A stretch of DNA of 64,000 nucleotides, taken from contig VXRC01000006.1 of assembly GCA_009838645.1 (NCBI GenBank), positions 1 to 64,000 on the forward strand. Reading direction: 5' to 3'. The position numbers were made by a program, and so were the translations under genes. The stretch is from Gemmatimonadota bacterium. Its GTDB lineage: Bacteria > JAAXHH01. The notes beneath the pieces are model-generated. The model was given only the letters and a program-made list of their open reading frames with translations, searched no databases and was not told where the DNA came from. Positions 35,615 through 43,865 of the stretch are shown here, in pieces; the first letter of the stretch is position 1, and each line of letters begins with the position of its first letter.

Positions 35615-35909
35615 TATCCTTCACCCCGCCTGTAAACGGGTTATAGCCTGGTTGGCCTTCAATGCTGTCCAGCCTGCCCTCTACTCTTTCCAGCCTGCCC
35701 TCTACTCTTCCCAACCTTCCGTTGATTTCAAACAATACGCTTTTTATTTCATCCATGGATACACGAAGTGCTTTCAACTCATCTTGATTCCTATGAGCAA
35801 ACTTCCACCCCAGCGAAACCACTGCCAGGAGAACGAGACATGCTGTCGATACTGACCCTATGATCAAAATCAATTGGTCCATACTTGATTCGTCGGAATT
35901 CAAACCCAC
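35604..35909 (-). CDS. Small membrane protein with repeated coiled-coil tail
   Basis: A 101-residue protein with a membrane segment (about residues 12-35) and a tail in which GRLGRVEG, GRLERVEG and GRLDSIEG follow one another, a seven-residue heptad repeat typical of a coiled coil. It resembles the 34923-35183 protein. The same tail and the small size are found in proteins of unknown role in many bacteria. Met10 is an alternative start. The following winged-helix-like gene overlaps it. Confidence 0.55.
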   Translation of the reverse strand: MGLNSDESSMDQLILIIGSVSTACLVLLAVVSLGWKFAHRNQDELKALRVSMDEIKSVLFEINGRLGRVEGRLERVEGRLDSIEGQPGYNPFTGGVKDSGC

Positions 35910-35976
35910 GATCTCGTTATGGACTTAAAAAAAACACAAAAAACCCGGTGGCTTCCCTCTACACTGTGGATTCTCC

Positions 35977-36687
35977 CTACACCATCTTCCGCTCGCCGTT
36001 CTCGTACCTGACCTCGTAGTCCTCCTCCGGCACCGCCATGGCCCGCATGGCCAGTTCGCCGTCGGTCACCAGCGGGTCGGTCTTCAGCAGCAGTTCGTCC
36101 AGGGTTTCCGCGGGTGACTTTTCGGTCGTATCCAGCGTGACCAGGTGGCCGTTGCGCGTCAGGAGCGATTGGTCGACCTCGTCCTCGAAGCGTTTCTTGA
36201 GGTCGGGTATGTCCTTCTCGTCGATGATCTGGTACTCGTGGGGGTCCGTGCGCATGCGCTCGCGGATCGCGTCGTCGTCGGCGGTGAGGTGGATCAGCAC
36301 GACGTCGGGCAGCCGGGCTTCCAGGACCAGCACCTCGTAGTGCCGCTGGTTGTGTTGGACGTAGTTGGGATAGTATGGATTTCCCTCCACGCTGCCGTAT
36401 ACGTCGCAGTAGACCTTCTCCTCGATGTGCCAGCCGGCGATCAGCGTGTGGGGGTAGTTGCGGATGACCTCCACGTGGTAATGCAGTTGCATCCGCTGCA
36501 TGCGTTCTTTCACGTCGTCGGGATAGTGGACGTACTGGGCCCGGGAAACTGGACCCAGGGAAGCGTCCGGGATGGTGAAATGATCGTCGAGATGGGTCCG
36601 GCGACGCCGTTTCTGGTAGTAGACGTCCAGGTGATCGATCAGGGTAGACTTGCCGGCGTACTCGATTCCGACGAAAATGGACCGCAT
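35977..36687 (-). CDS. Thymidylate kinase-like P-loop NTPase
   Basis: A 236-residue protein starting MRSIFVGIEYAGKSTLIDHL, a Walker A loop like that of deoxynucleoside and thymidylate kinases (G-x-D/E-x-AGKST). Later LPDVVLIHLTADDDAIRERM matches the strand and LID-type arginine segment. The specific phosphate acceptor is unclear. AAAGGAG lies six bases before the ATG. It is the last gene of a phyH-creatininase-kinase operon, 39 bp after the creatininase. Confidence 0.75.
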   Translation of the reverse strand: MRSIFVGIEYAGKSTLIDHLDVYYQKRRRRTHLDDHFTIPDASLGPVSRAQYVHYPDDVKERMQRMQLHYHVEVIRNYPHTLIAGWHIEEKVYCDVYGSVEGNPYYPNYVQHNQRHYEVLVLEARLPDVVLIHLTADDDAIRERMRTDPHEYQIIDEKDIPDLKKRFEDEVDQSLLTRNGHLVTLDTTEKSPAETLDELLLKTDPLVTDGELAMRAMAVPEEDYEVRYENGERKMV

Positions 36688-36726
36688 GTGTCGCTCCTTT
36701 CTACGGTTAAACGCTTCGGTTTGTAT

Positions 36727-37452
36727 TCAGCGCTGCAGTAGTTCGACCCACGCATCGACGACCGCCCCGACCATGGCCTCCCCGTGGGCCGCGTTGGCCG
36801 TCCAGCTGTTCCGGTCTTCGTCCTGCCGGCAGTACCACGGCGCGTTTTCGTCGAGGCGGCCCTGGTCCACCAGTTCCGGGCGCGTGGCCAGGAGGAATGA
36901 AGTCTCGTTGTACCCGGCGTGGTCGCCGCCGGCGGGCGAAGACGCGGCGGGAAGGATCATGGGGTGGACCTGGATCCTGCCGAACCGGCGGGCCTCCCTG
37001 GACATACTGGCGTCCGCCCACCATCCCCGAGGCCTGCCTTCAGCCAGGACCATTTCAAAGGACAGCTCCGCCGCGGCCTTCTTGAAGGCCAGCGCCAGCG
37101 GGGCCTCCATGCCCTGGTGCATGATCATCACGTAGATACGCCCGAAGTCCATTTCCAGGAAATTCCGCAGGATCGACTTGACGTACGACCCGAAGGCATC
37201 GTAATCGGGGTCGATGGTGCCGTCCCCGGGACCGCCCAGCGCGTAACCGGTGGGACCGAAATCGAAGGGCGGCGAGACGATCACGTCCAGGCGCTTCGCC
37301 ACGCGCGCGCAGATCTCCTCCACGATGATCGTGTCGTGACCGATGGCCATGTGGGGGCCGTGGGTCTCGATGCAGCCGGCGGGCACGAGCAGCGGGTCGC
37401 CCCGTTTTGCCGCTTCGCGCAGTTGATGGGGAAGCATGTGCTTCAGGTACAT
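36727..37452 (-). CDS. Creatininase family amidohydrolase
   Basis: A 241-residue member of the creatininase (creatinine amidohydrolase) family, which also includes FAPy-deformylase and mycofactocin enzymes. Metal-binding residues are visible in CIETHGPHMAIGHDTIIVEE (Glu, His, Asp), a Gln-containing MIMHQGMEA in place of the usual HGGN-like block, and GGDHAGYNETS (Asp, His, Glu). The substrate is unknown. The gene starts nine bases after the stop of the PhyH gene, so the two are co-transcribed. Confidence 0.88.
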   Translation of the reverse strand: MYLKHMLPHQLREAAKRGDPLLVPAGCIETHGPHMAIGHDTIIVEEICARVAKRLDVIVSPPFDFGPTGYALGGPGDGTIDPDYDAFGSYVKSILRNFLEMDFGRIYVMIMHQGMEAPLALAFKKAAAELSFEMVLAEGRPRGWWADASMSREARRFGRIQVHPMILPAASSPAGGDHAGYNETSFLLATRPELVDQGRLDENAPWYCRQDEDRNSWTANAAHGEAMVGAVVDAWVELLQR

Positions 37453-37461
37453 GGATTCCGA

Positions 37462-38310
37462 TCAGGCTTCTACGGTATGCGTATACTGGGCCACGTCGAG
37501 TCCGTGCCGGTCAGCCCATTCCCGGATGGGCCAGTCGATGCCGTCGGGCGCCTCGCGTCCCTCCGAGTCCACGGTGGCGCCCAGCAGCTGGCGTCCGACG
37601 TCGTCGGTACCGGCGAGCAGGCCGGCGTCGGGCTGCTGAATGCCGCTGTAGAACCGCATGTAGTGGTCCGGTTTGATCCACCGGTAGTGGTAGCCGTAGA
37701 TGACGACCTTGGCGATCTGTTTCGTGAAGTTCAGCCCGGCGGCGTGATAGGTGCGGTTTTCGAAGAGGAACGCGTCGCCGGCCCGAAGGATCGGCTGCAC
37801 GTATTCGTCCGGATGGATCTGGCCCTTTCGTATGGGCAGCGCGGACTTCATGTTGTTGCTGCCCCGGACGAACATGGTCGCCCCCGTGTCCGGCGCCTGG
37901 AAATCCGTCAGGCAGTAGCCGATCTTCAGGCCGACGAAGGGAAGCACCACGTGGCCCACGTCCAGCGAAACGCCCACGTCGCGGTGCCAGTTGACCTGGC
38001 CGGTTTCCCCGGGCGCCTCCGGGTGCTTGTAGATGAGCGCCGTGTTCGTGATGTGTATGTTGAAGCTGAGCAGCGCCACGATCAGCGGGACCGTGCGCTC
38101 GTTCGTTACGAGGTCGAGGAAGGGCCGCTCCTGCACGAGACCGGGACGGCGGTGGGCGTAGAAGTCGGGATATTCGAACCCTTCCATGAGCCGGTCGCCC
38201 GTCTCCGTGAGCGCTTCGATCTGCGCGGGATCCAGCGCGCCCCGGACGACGAGGTAGCCGTCCTCCTCGAAGGAACGGCGCTGGGATTCGGACAGGGGCG
38301 TGGGATGCAT
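37462..38310 (-). CDS. Phytanoyl-CoA dioxygenase (PhyH) family protein
   Basis: A 282-residue Fe(II)/2OG-type oxygenase. The iron ligands are His109 and Asp111 in VNWHRDVGVS and His189 in NRTYHAAGLNFT; Arg150/Arg161 lie in the beta-helix. The first helix FEEDGYLVVRGALDPAQIEA is the family N terminus. I chose the ATG at 38310 because GGAG lies seven bases upstream; an ATG at 38322 and a long upstream frame are less likely. A palindrome (38343-38358) precedes the gene. It leads an operon with the creatininase and kinase-like genes. Confidence 0.92.
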   Translation of the reverse strand: MHPTPLSESQRRSFEEDGYLVVRGALDPAQIEALTETGDRLMEGFEYPDFYAHRRPGLVQERPFLDLVTNERTVPLIVALLSFNIHITNTALIYKHPEAPGETGQVNWHRDVGVSLDVGHVVLPFVGLKIGYCLTDFQAPDTGATMFVRGSNNMKSALPIRKGQIHPDEYVQPILRAGDAFLFENRTYHAAGLNFTKQIAKVVIYGYHYRWIKPDHYMRFYSGIQQPDAGLLAGTDDVGRQLLGATVDSEGREAPDGIDWPIREWADRHGLDVAQYTHTVEA

Positions 38311-38342
38311 GGCGAACTCCATGGAGCCTGATGAGAGGTGTA

Positions 38343-38358
38343 TTGTACAATTGTACAA
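38343..38358. promoter_or_regulatory. Perfect 16-bp palindrome TTGTACAATTGTACAA upstream of phyH
   Basis: A fully self-complementary 16-mer 33 bp before the PhyH start. It contains two overlapping TACAAT boxes on the minus strand, a plausible -10 within an operator. The form resembles GntR/LacI-type operators; no such regulator gene is in the window. Confidence 0.55.
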
Positions 38359-38515
38359 CTGATATGCCGGCAACCGACACGGGAAGCGACGCGCCGGTCG
38401 GAATGTTTCTGTGACGCGAGGCTCGCAGGATGGTCCACTGCCGTTAGCCTTTCCGGCCTGCCGGTTACTCCTCATTATAAGCCGGCGAAACCCGGACGCA
38501 AGGCGGAAATGCCCG

Positions 38516-39097
38516 TCACAGCGGCAGGCGCCAGATCAACTGAAGCTCGTCGGGGAACTCCTCGTAGGCGTTGGAAATGATGGCGCCCAGGCGGCACCCC
38601 TGGCGGGCATAGAACCGGCACGCGGGAACGTTGGTATTCTGGGTTTCGATCTTCATCTCGATGCAGCCGTGGCGCCGCCCCCAGTCCACCGCGGCCTCGA
38701 AGAGTTTTCGTCCCACGCCGGTCCCGCGACGGTCGGGGTGGACGCGAAGGTCCCACAGCACCAGGAGGTCGTCCCGGCCCTCCAGCATGTTCACGTTCGG
38801 CGTGCGGCGGGCCAGCAACGCCCCGCCCAAGCGCCGGGGACCGTCGAAGGCCGCGAGCAATCCCCATGACGAAGTGTCCCACCGGCCGAGCCACCGGCTG
38901 GGCCACCGGGCGGGCCCTTCTTCGGAGGTCTGATCGTAGTCCTTGACGTAGGGAGGATCCACCGGTTCTTCCACCAGCGCGATACCCCCCAGGCCGCCGT
39001 CCGCCGGATCGGCCCGGAAACGGGATCTTACCTCGTAGGCGATGGGTACATGGCCGTGTTCGGCCAGCCTGGCTACGGGTTCTTCGATAATTTCCAA
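38516..39097 (-). CDS. GNAT family N-acetyltransferase
   Basis: A GCN5-related acyltransferase of about 193 residues. The acetyl-CoA loop is LWDLRVHPDRRGTGVGRKLF (R/Q-x-x-G-x-G/A motif), followed by the motif B-like helix NVPACRFYARQGCRLG and the final YEEFPDELQLIWRLPL. The acceptor is unknown. No ATG start fits; I favour a TTG at 39097 with AGGA upstream, although the frame stays open to a TTG at 39136. It is monocistronic, 180 bp from the PhyH gene, in the opposite direction to nothing else. Confidence 0.85.
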   Translation of the reverse strand: MEIIEEPVARLAEHGHVPIAYEVRSRFRADPADGGLGGIALVEEPVDPPYVKDYDQTSEEGPARWPSRWLGRWDTSSWGLLAAFDGPRRLGGALLARRTPNVNMLEGRDDLLVLWDLRVHPDRRGTGVGRKLFEAAVDWGRRHGCIEMKIETQNTNVPACRFYARQGCRLGAIISNAYEEFPDELQLIWRLPL

Positions 39098-39227
39098 GTC
39101 GCTATGTCCTGCGTTTCGCCCTGGCGGTGGCCGCAACGGACCACGCCCATCTCTTTTGATGTTTCGACCGGCGTGTCGCCCGGTTGCCGCAAGCGCTCAC
39201 CCGGAAGACAACACACTACGCAAATAT

Positions 39228-40391
39228 CTAGAGTTTTGCCACCAGCAGCGTCACGTCGTCCATATACGGCACGCCCTGGCTGAACGCCTCGACGGCATCG
39301 ATGATATGCTGCTTCAGGTCCGATGGCGGCCGGTGTCCGTGGGTTTCCACGACGTCCCGTAGGCGGTCTTCGCCGAAGACCTCTTCGGTGGCGTTCTCCG
39401 CTTCGACGATACCATCCGAAAACAAGACCAGGGCGTCACCCGGGCTCCACGGCCGTTCCACGGCATCGAAGGCCGTGTCGGCGTCGATCCCCAGCAGGGG
39501 GCCGGTGGACTCCAGGGGTTCAGCCGTGCGCGTGTCCGCGCGGTAGTGAAGCGGAAAGTGATGGCCGGCGTTAGCGTAGGCGTACCGCCGCGCGTCCGGA
39601 TCGATCACCAGGTAGCAAGCCGTCATGAACAGCCAGTCGGGACCGGTCGTCTGCACGATCCGGTTGAGGGCGTCCATGACCGGGGCGACGTCCGGGTCGA
39701 TCCGGGTCTGGGTGGCCCGGCAACTGCGGGCCATGGCCATGATCAGGCTCGCGTTGAACCCGTGGCCGGTGACGTCGCCGATCAGCAGGCCGACCCGCCC
39801 GTCGGGCAGCGCGAAGTAGTCGTAGTAGTCGCCCCCCACGTTCTCGGCGGGACGGCAGTAGCCGGTGAACCGCATGCCGGCGTGCCGCAGATCCTCCTGG
39901 GGCAGCATGGAACGCTGGATCTCGTAGGCGCGTGCGATGTCCTGCTTGAGGCGCTCGTCCGCCTTGATCTGCTCCTGGGCCGCCTCGAGTTGTTTCAGAT
40001 GGCGCGTCTCCAGGGCCCGCTTGATGGCCGTGACCAGGAGACCGGTGGTGTCGTCGGCGGCGCGGCCCGATTTCTCCACGTAGCTGAAAGCGCCCGCTTC
40101 CATGCACTTGACGATATTGGGCTGGGTCCCGTACGCGGTCAGCACGACGCATTCCGGCGGAGACTCGAGGGCCCGGATGCGCCGGATCGCTTCGAGTCCG
40201 CCTTCCCGGTCCGTTTCGATCCACATATCGATCACCGCCACGTCCACGGCGCCGCGTGCGTTGCCGATCCGGTCCACGCCTTCGTCCACGCCGCCGGCGC
40301 AGATCACGTCGAAATCCGGTTCCAGGTCGAGGGATACGGCGTAGGTGATGGCGGGGTCGTCATCGAGGAGGAGTACGAGGGGTTTGGCCAT
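39228..40391 (-). CDS. Response regulator fused to SpoIIE/RsbU-type PP2C phosphatase
   Basis: A 387-residue two-domain protein. Residues 1-125 are a receiver domain with acidic pocket DDD (10-12), phosphorylation site Asp55 in VIDMWIET, and conserved Thr and Lys in LTAYGTQ and YVEKSG. A helical linker leads to a PP2C-type phosphatase (GYCRPAENVGGDYYDYFALP, then GDVTGHG and GDALVLFSDGIVEA). Such proteins dephosphorylate anti-sigma-factor antagonists in partner-switch stress pathways. It sits 61 bp after a histidine kinase that is its likely partner. Confidence 0.93.
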   Translation of the reverse strand: MAKPLVLLLDDDPAITYAVSLDLEPDFDVICAGGVDEGVDRIGNARGAVDVAVIDMWIETDREGGLEAIRRIRALESPPECVVLTAYGTQPNIVKCMEAGAFSYVEKSGRAADDTTGLLVTAIKRALETRHLKQLEAAQEQIKADERLKQDIARAYEIQRSMLPQEDLRHAGMRFTGYCRPAENVGGDYYDYFALPDGRVGLLIGDVTGHGFNASLIMAMARSCRATQTRIDPDVAPVMDALNRIVQTTGPDWLFMTACYLVIDPDARRYAYANAGHHFPLHYRADTRTAEPLESTGPLLGIDADTAFDAVERPWSPGDALVLFSDGIVEAENATEEVFGEDRLRDVVETHGHRPPSDLKQHIIDAVEAFSQGVPYMDDVTLLVAKL

Positions 40392-40452
40392 AACACACTC
40401 AGACCGTCAAAGCGTTTTGCCCGTTCGGCGGTCGGAACCGACTCACGACTCA

Positions 40453-43254
40453 TTACGCCAGGGGCAGAGCGAAGGTAAAGGTGGCGCCGTACGGACCGGT
40501 ATCCTCGAGCCAGACTTCGCCCTGGTGCTCCTCGGCGATGGTCCGTATGGCATACAGCCCGAGTCCGGATCCGCCGGTAGTCGACACGCCGGCACTGAAA
40601 AGCTCCTTGCGCACGGATTCCGGGATACCGGGCCCCGTGTCGCGGACGTTGATCAGTACATACTGGCCGTTTCCCCGGCGCATCAGCCGGGGGTATTGCG
40701 AAGCGAGGCCGAGCCGCGTGGAAACGTGAATGCGTCCGCTGTAACCCATGACCTTCCAGGCATTGCCGGTCAGTTCGGTTATCACCTGGTCGATCTCCTC
40801 CACGTTGACTTCGACAAAGGGCGGCGGATCCGCGAAATCGAATTCCGCCTTGCACGCCTCGCCGATCAGGCCGTCCATGACCGTGCGCCGCACGACGTCG
40901 TTGATGTCCACCCTTCGCTTCGGCGTGAGGGTCAGCTTGGTCAGGCGCTGCATATCCTCGGCGATCGCGGCGATACGGTCAATCTGGCCCCGGATCTTGC
41001 TCATGAGTTCCCCCGCCTGGCCGTTATCGTGCGTCTCGTCGCGTATCGCCTGGTTGAGGTGCCTCAGGAAGATCTGCGTGGCCATCGCCGGAGTTTTCAG
41101 CGCGTGCAGCGTCCGCTGGGCAAGTTCACTGCGGGCCTCGGCACGGGTACGGTCGCGCAGGAGTTCCACGGTCTGGGAGTTTGCGATGACCTGCGCCGCC
41201 AGTGCGCCGATGACGGTCATGAATTCCAGGTGGTCCGGGGTGATATCGTGCCGGGTCCGCATATTGTCCGCACCGATCAGACCATAGAACTGTCCCGCGA
41301 TGACCAGCGGCACGGCCAGCCAGGGCAGGTCGTCGTCCTTGCCCAACGCCGCGGCGTCTGGAGAGCGGCCAAGAGACGCGGAATCGGCGGGGTCGAACCA
41401 GCATGCCGAGGGCCTGGTCCTGGACTGCCTGGCCACGGATTCCGTGTAAGGATTGTCCTTGATGATGATCGTATAGCCTGCGAAATCGTCCGGGTCGTCC
41501 ATGCCGACCGAATCGATGCCGACGAGTTTTTCCCCCGTTTCGTCGACTGCGAATATGCGCACCCGGTCGAAGCCGGCCATCTGCACGCCGTGGAGAATGA
41601 GGCGCAAGTTCTTCTCCCTGGACAACTCGGTCTGCATCAGGGTCAGGATCTCCTGGATGGATTCCAAAACCGTGCTGCGGTGCCGTTCGGTCTCCGACAG
41701 CGCGATGTTCGCGGCGGCCAGCCGCGCAAAGGGCTCCATTTCGGCCAGATGGCGCTCGTCGGGGGCGACCTGCCCGCTCTGGCTCCACAAGGTGAATACG
41801 CCCACGACTTTCTGATCGTAGAGCAGCGGCATGACGACGATGGGCACGTCGAATTTCAGTATGCGCAGGGCGCGGGGACTGATCTGGGGATCCGACTGCG
41901 GATCCATGCAGAGGTAGCCTTTTCGTTCCCGGAACGCCCTGGTCGCCAGCGCCTGTTCGTCGAAACGGAAGCTCAGGCGGGAAAGGTCGCCGTCGAAACC
42001 CTCGCAACCGATATAGGACAGGCAGTGGAGCATCCGGTCCGTGTAGTCGACGATGTAGATGATGCCGTCCGTAAACCCATAGATCGACCGAACGCTGACG
42101 AGAATCCGGTTCAGGATCTCGTCGCGGGGCGGAGAGTGTTCGACCAGGCGCTGCACGATCCCCCTGAACTGGGCTTCCCGCCCGACGACCTGGTAGGCGA
42201 TTGCCGCGTAATGGGCGAGCCAGTGCAGCATCTCAAGGTCGTGGTCGTCAAAGGCGTCCACCTCGTAGGATTCCACGCTCAGGATGCCGATACGCCGGCC
42301 CTCGAACTGGAGCTTGACCGCGATCTGGCACTTCGTCCGGCCGTCCATGGCGCGATAGTCCGGGTCGGCCGACACGTCGGGGACGCGAATCTCGGTCAAG
42401 GATGGATCGTCCCAGAGACGGCGCACGATGCTGGGTGTGGGGACGGGACTGCCCTCCGGGAAAGTGGCCTCTCCCAGCTGGGCGGCGATGACCAGGTCGC
42501 CCAGCGTCTCGTTCCAGGAGATGAAGTCGCCCCGGTCGCACCGAACCAGCGCCCGGCTGCGATAGAGGATCTCCTCGAGCATGGACGAGCGGTCGCGTGT
42601 CGTGTGGATGGCGTGCACCAGGTCGCGATTGACGGAGACCGTTCTCAGATGCTCCAGGACGATGACGATCTTGTTGGCCAGGATCCGGGCAATGTATTCG
42701 TCCGCTTCATCGAAGCCGTCTCCAGAGAGCGGACCGCCCGAACCGACCGGACCGACCGGGCTGACCGGGCCGACCGGGCCGACCGGCGACTTTTTGTTCT
42801 CCACCTTGACGAGTCCCAGGACGACGTTCTTATGGTCCTTGAGGGGAATGGCGAGGAGGGACTGCAGCTGCTTGCTGGCCAGGTACTCGCGTACGTTCCC
42901 GGAGTAGAAAGGACTTCCGGTGATCTGCGTCCCGTGCAGGCGGACGATGTCGCCCTGGTCGGCGATATGGCCGGTCATGCCGCCTTTCGGCGCGCTGTGA
43001 ATCTGCAGCCGGACGGGCGGCGGGTCGTCGTGGCCGGTCAGGTCCGAGTACTGCGCCGTCAACTCCAGTTCGTGCGGCGCGTCCTCCGGAACCAGGAAGA
43101 TGCCGCAGTATTCGGCGTCGAGCAGGTCGTGGACGCACCGGGTCACCGTGCGCAGCGTGGCGTGACGGTCCCGGTGAAACACGCTGCGCGACATTTCGTC
43201 ACTGGCCTGGGACAGCGCGAGCAGTTGGTCAACCGGTACACTGGGTACGTTCAT
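40453..43254 (-). CDS. Multi-GAF sensor histidine kinase
   Basis: A soluble kinase of about 933 residues. It contains several GAF-like sensor domains, the first beginning ALSQASDEMSRSVFHRDRHA. The kinase core has His717 in LHALKTPAMATQIFLRHL (H-box), N-box ELTGNAWKVM, G1 DTGPGIP and G2 GGSGLGLY. A collagen-like Gly-Pro-Val repeat (about residue 165-180) joins the first two sensor domains. The ATG at 43254 lies inside the 3' end of leuD (stop 43229-43231), a 26-base overlap, implying translational coupling. Its likely target is the adjacent response regulator-phosphatase. Confidence 0.9.
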   Translation of the reverse strand: MNVPSVPVDQLLALSQASDEMSRSVFHRDRHATLRTVTRCVHDLLDAEYCGIFLVPEDAPHELELTAQYSDLTGHDDPPPVRLQIHSAPKGGMTGHIADQGDIVRLHGTQITGSPFYSGNVREYLASKQLQSLLAIPLKDHKNVVLGLVKVENKKSPVGPVGPVSPVGPVGSGGPLSGDGFDEADEYIARILANKIVIVLEHLRTVSVNRDLVHAIHTTRDRSSMLEEILYRSRALVRCDRGDFISWNETLGDLVIAAQLGEATFPEGSPVPTPSIVRRLWDDPSLTEIRVPDVSADPDYRAMDGRTKCQIAVKLQFEGRRIGILSVESYEVDAFDDHDLEMLHWLAHYAAIAYQVVGREAQFRGIVQRLVEHSPPRDEILNRILVSVRSIYGFTDGIIYIVDYTDRMLHCLSYIGCEGFDGDLSRLSFRFDEQALATRAFRERKGYLCMDPQSDPQISPRALRILKFDVPIVVMPLLYDQKVVGVFTLWSQSGQVAPDERHLAEMEPFARLAAANIALSETERHRSTVLESIQEILTLMQTELSREKNLRLILHGVQMAGFDRVRIFAVDETGEKLVGIDSVGMDDPDDFAGYTIIIKDNPYTESVARQSRTRPSACWFDPADSASLGRSPDAAALGKDDDLPWLAVPLVIAGQFYGLIGADNMRTRHDITPDHLEFMTVIGALAAQVIANSQTVELLRDRTRAEARSELAQRTLHALKTPAMATQIFLRHLNQAIRDETHDNGQAGELMSKIRGQIDRIAAIAEDMQRLTKLTLTPKRRVDINDVVRRTVMDGLIGEACKAEFDFADPPPFVEVNVEEIDQVITELTGNAWKVMGYSGRIHVSTRLGLASQYPRLMRRGNGQYVLINVRDTGPGIPESVRKELFSAGVSTTGGSGLGLYAIRTIAEEHQGEVWLEDTGPYGATFTFALPLA
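42741..42795 (-). repeat. GC-rich 9-bp tandem repeat encoding a Gly-Pro-Val linker
   Basis: Repeated nine-base units within the histidine kinase gene encode PVGPVGPVSPVGPVG, a collagen-like stretch between two GAF domains. Confidence 0.75.
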
Positions 43255-43825
43255 ACGCCGCAATATCGTCCTCGTATTGCAGGGTCCAGCCGATCTCGTC
43301 CAGACCCTTCAGGATAAAGTGCCTGAGGAAGGGATCGACCTCGAATCGGTGGGACGCGCCGCGGGGCTCGGCGACGACCTGCTCCTCGAGGTCCACCGAG
43401 ATGGAATAGGGGTGCTGTTCCGCCGCGTACCGGAGCATGCGGCGTACGGTATCTCCGGGCAGCACGACGGGAAGCAGTCCGTTCTTGAAGCAGTTGTTGT
43501 AGAAGATGTCCGCGAAGGACGGCGCGATGATCACGCGGAAGCCGTAGTCCTGCAGGGCCCAGGGCGCGTGCTCGCGGGAACTCCCACAGCCGAAGTTGTC
43601 CCCGGTCAACAGGATCGTGGCGTCCCGGTAGCGGTCTTCGTTGAGCACGAAACCGGGATCGGGTGAGCCGTCGCCGGTGAACCGCCAGTCGTAGAAAAGG
43701 AACTGGCCGAACCCCGTGCGCTCGATCCGTTTCAGGAACTGCTTGGGGATGATCTGGTCCGTGTCCACGTTGATCCGGTCGAGCGGGACCGCCAGGCCGG
43801 TGTGCGAGGTAAAGGGTTCCGCCAT
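43229..43825 (-). CDS. leuD: 3-isopropylmalate dehydratase small subunit (LeuD)
   Basis: A 198-residue LeuD. The start MAEPFTSHTGLAVPLDRINV and DTDQIIPKQFLKRIERTGFG are diagnostic, as is GDNFGCGSSREHAPWALQDY, the swivel-domain substrate loop. It pairs with LeuC to isomerise 2-isopropylmalate to 3-isopropylmalate in leucine biosynthesis. It lies 40 bp after leuC, and its last codons overlap the downstream histidine kinase gene. Confidence 0.97.
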   Translation of the reverse strand: MAEPFTSHTGLAVPLDRINVDTDQIIPKQFLKRIERTGFGQFLFYDWRFTGDGSPDPGFVLNEDRYRDATILLTGDNFGCGSSREHAPWALQDYGFRVIIAPSFADIFYNNCFKNGLLPVVLPGDTVRRMLRYAAEQHPYSISVDLEEQVVAEPRGASHRFEVDPFLRHFILKGLDEIGWTLQYEDDIAAYERTQCTG

Positions 43826-43865
43826 GCCAAAGCTCCGTTTCCGGTTTGCGCCGTTTTCGGTGTGC

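Noticed and set aside
38355-38475. N-terminal extension of the PhyH protein from an ATG at 38475
   Set aside because: The extension reads through the palindrome region and has no family-like sequence; the ATG at 38310 has a good ribosome-binding site.
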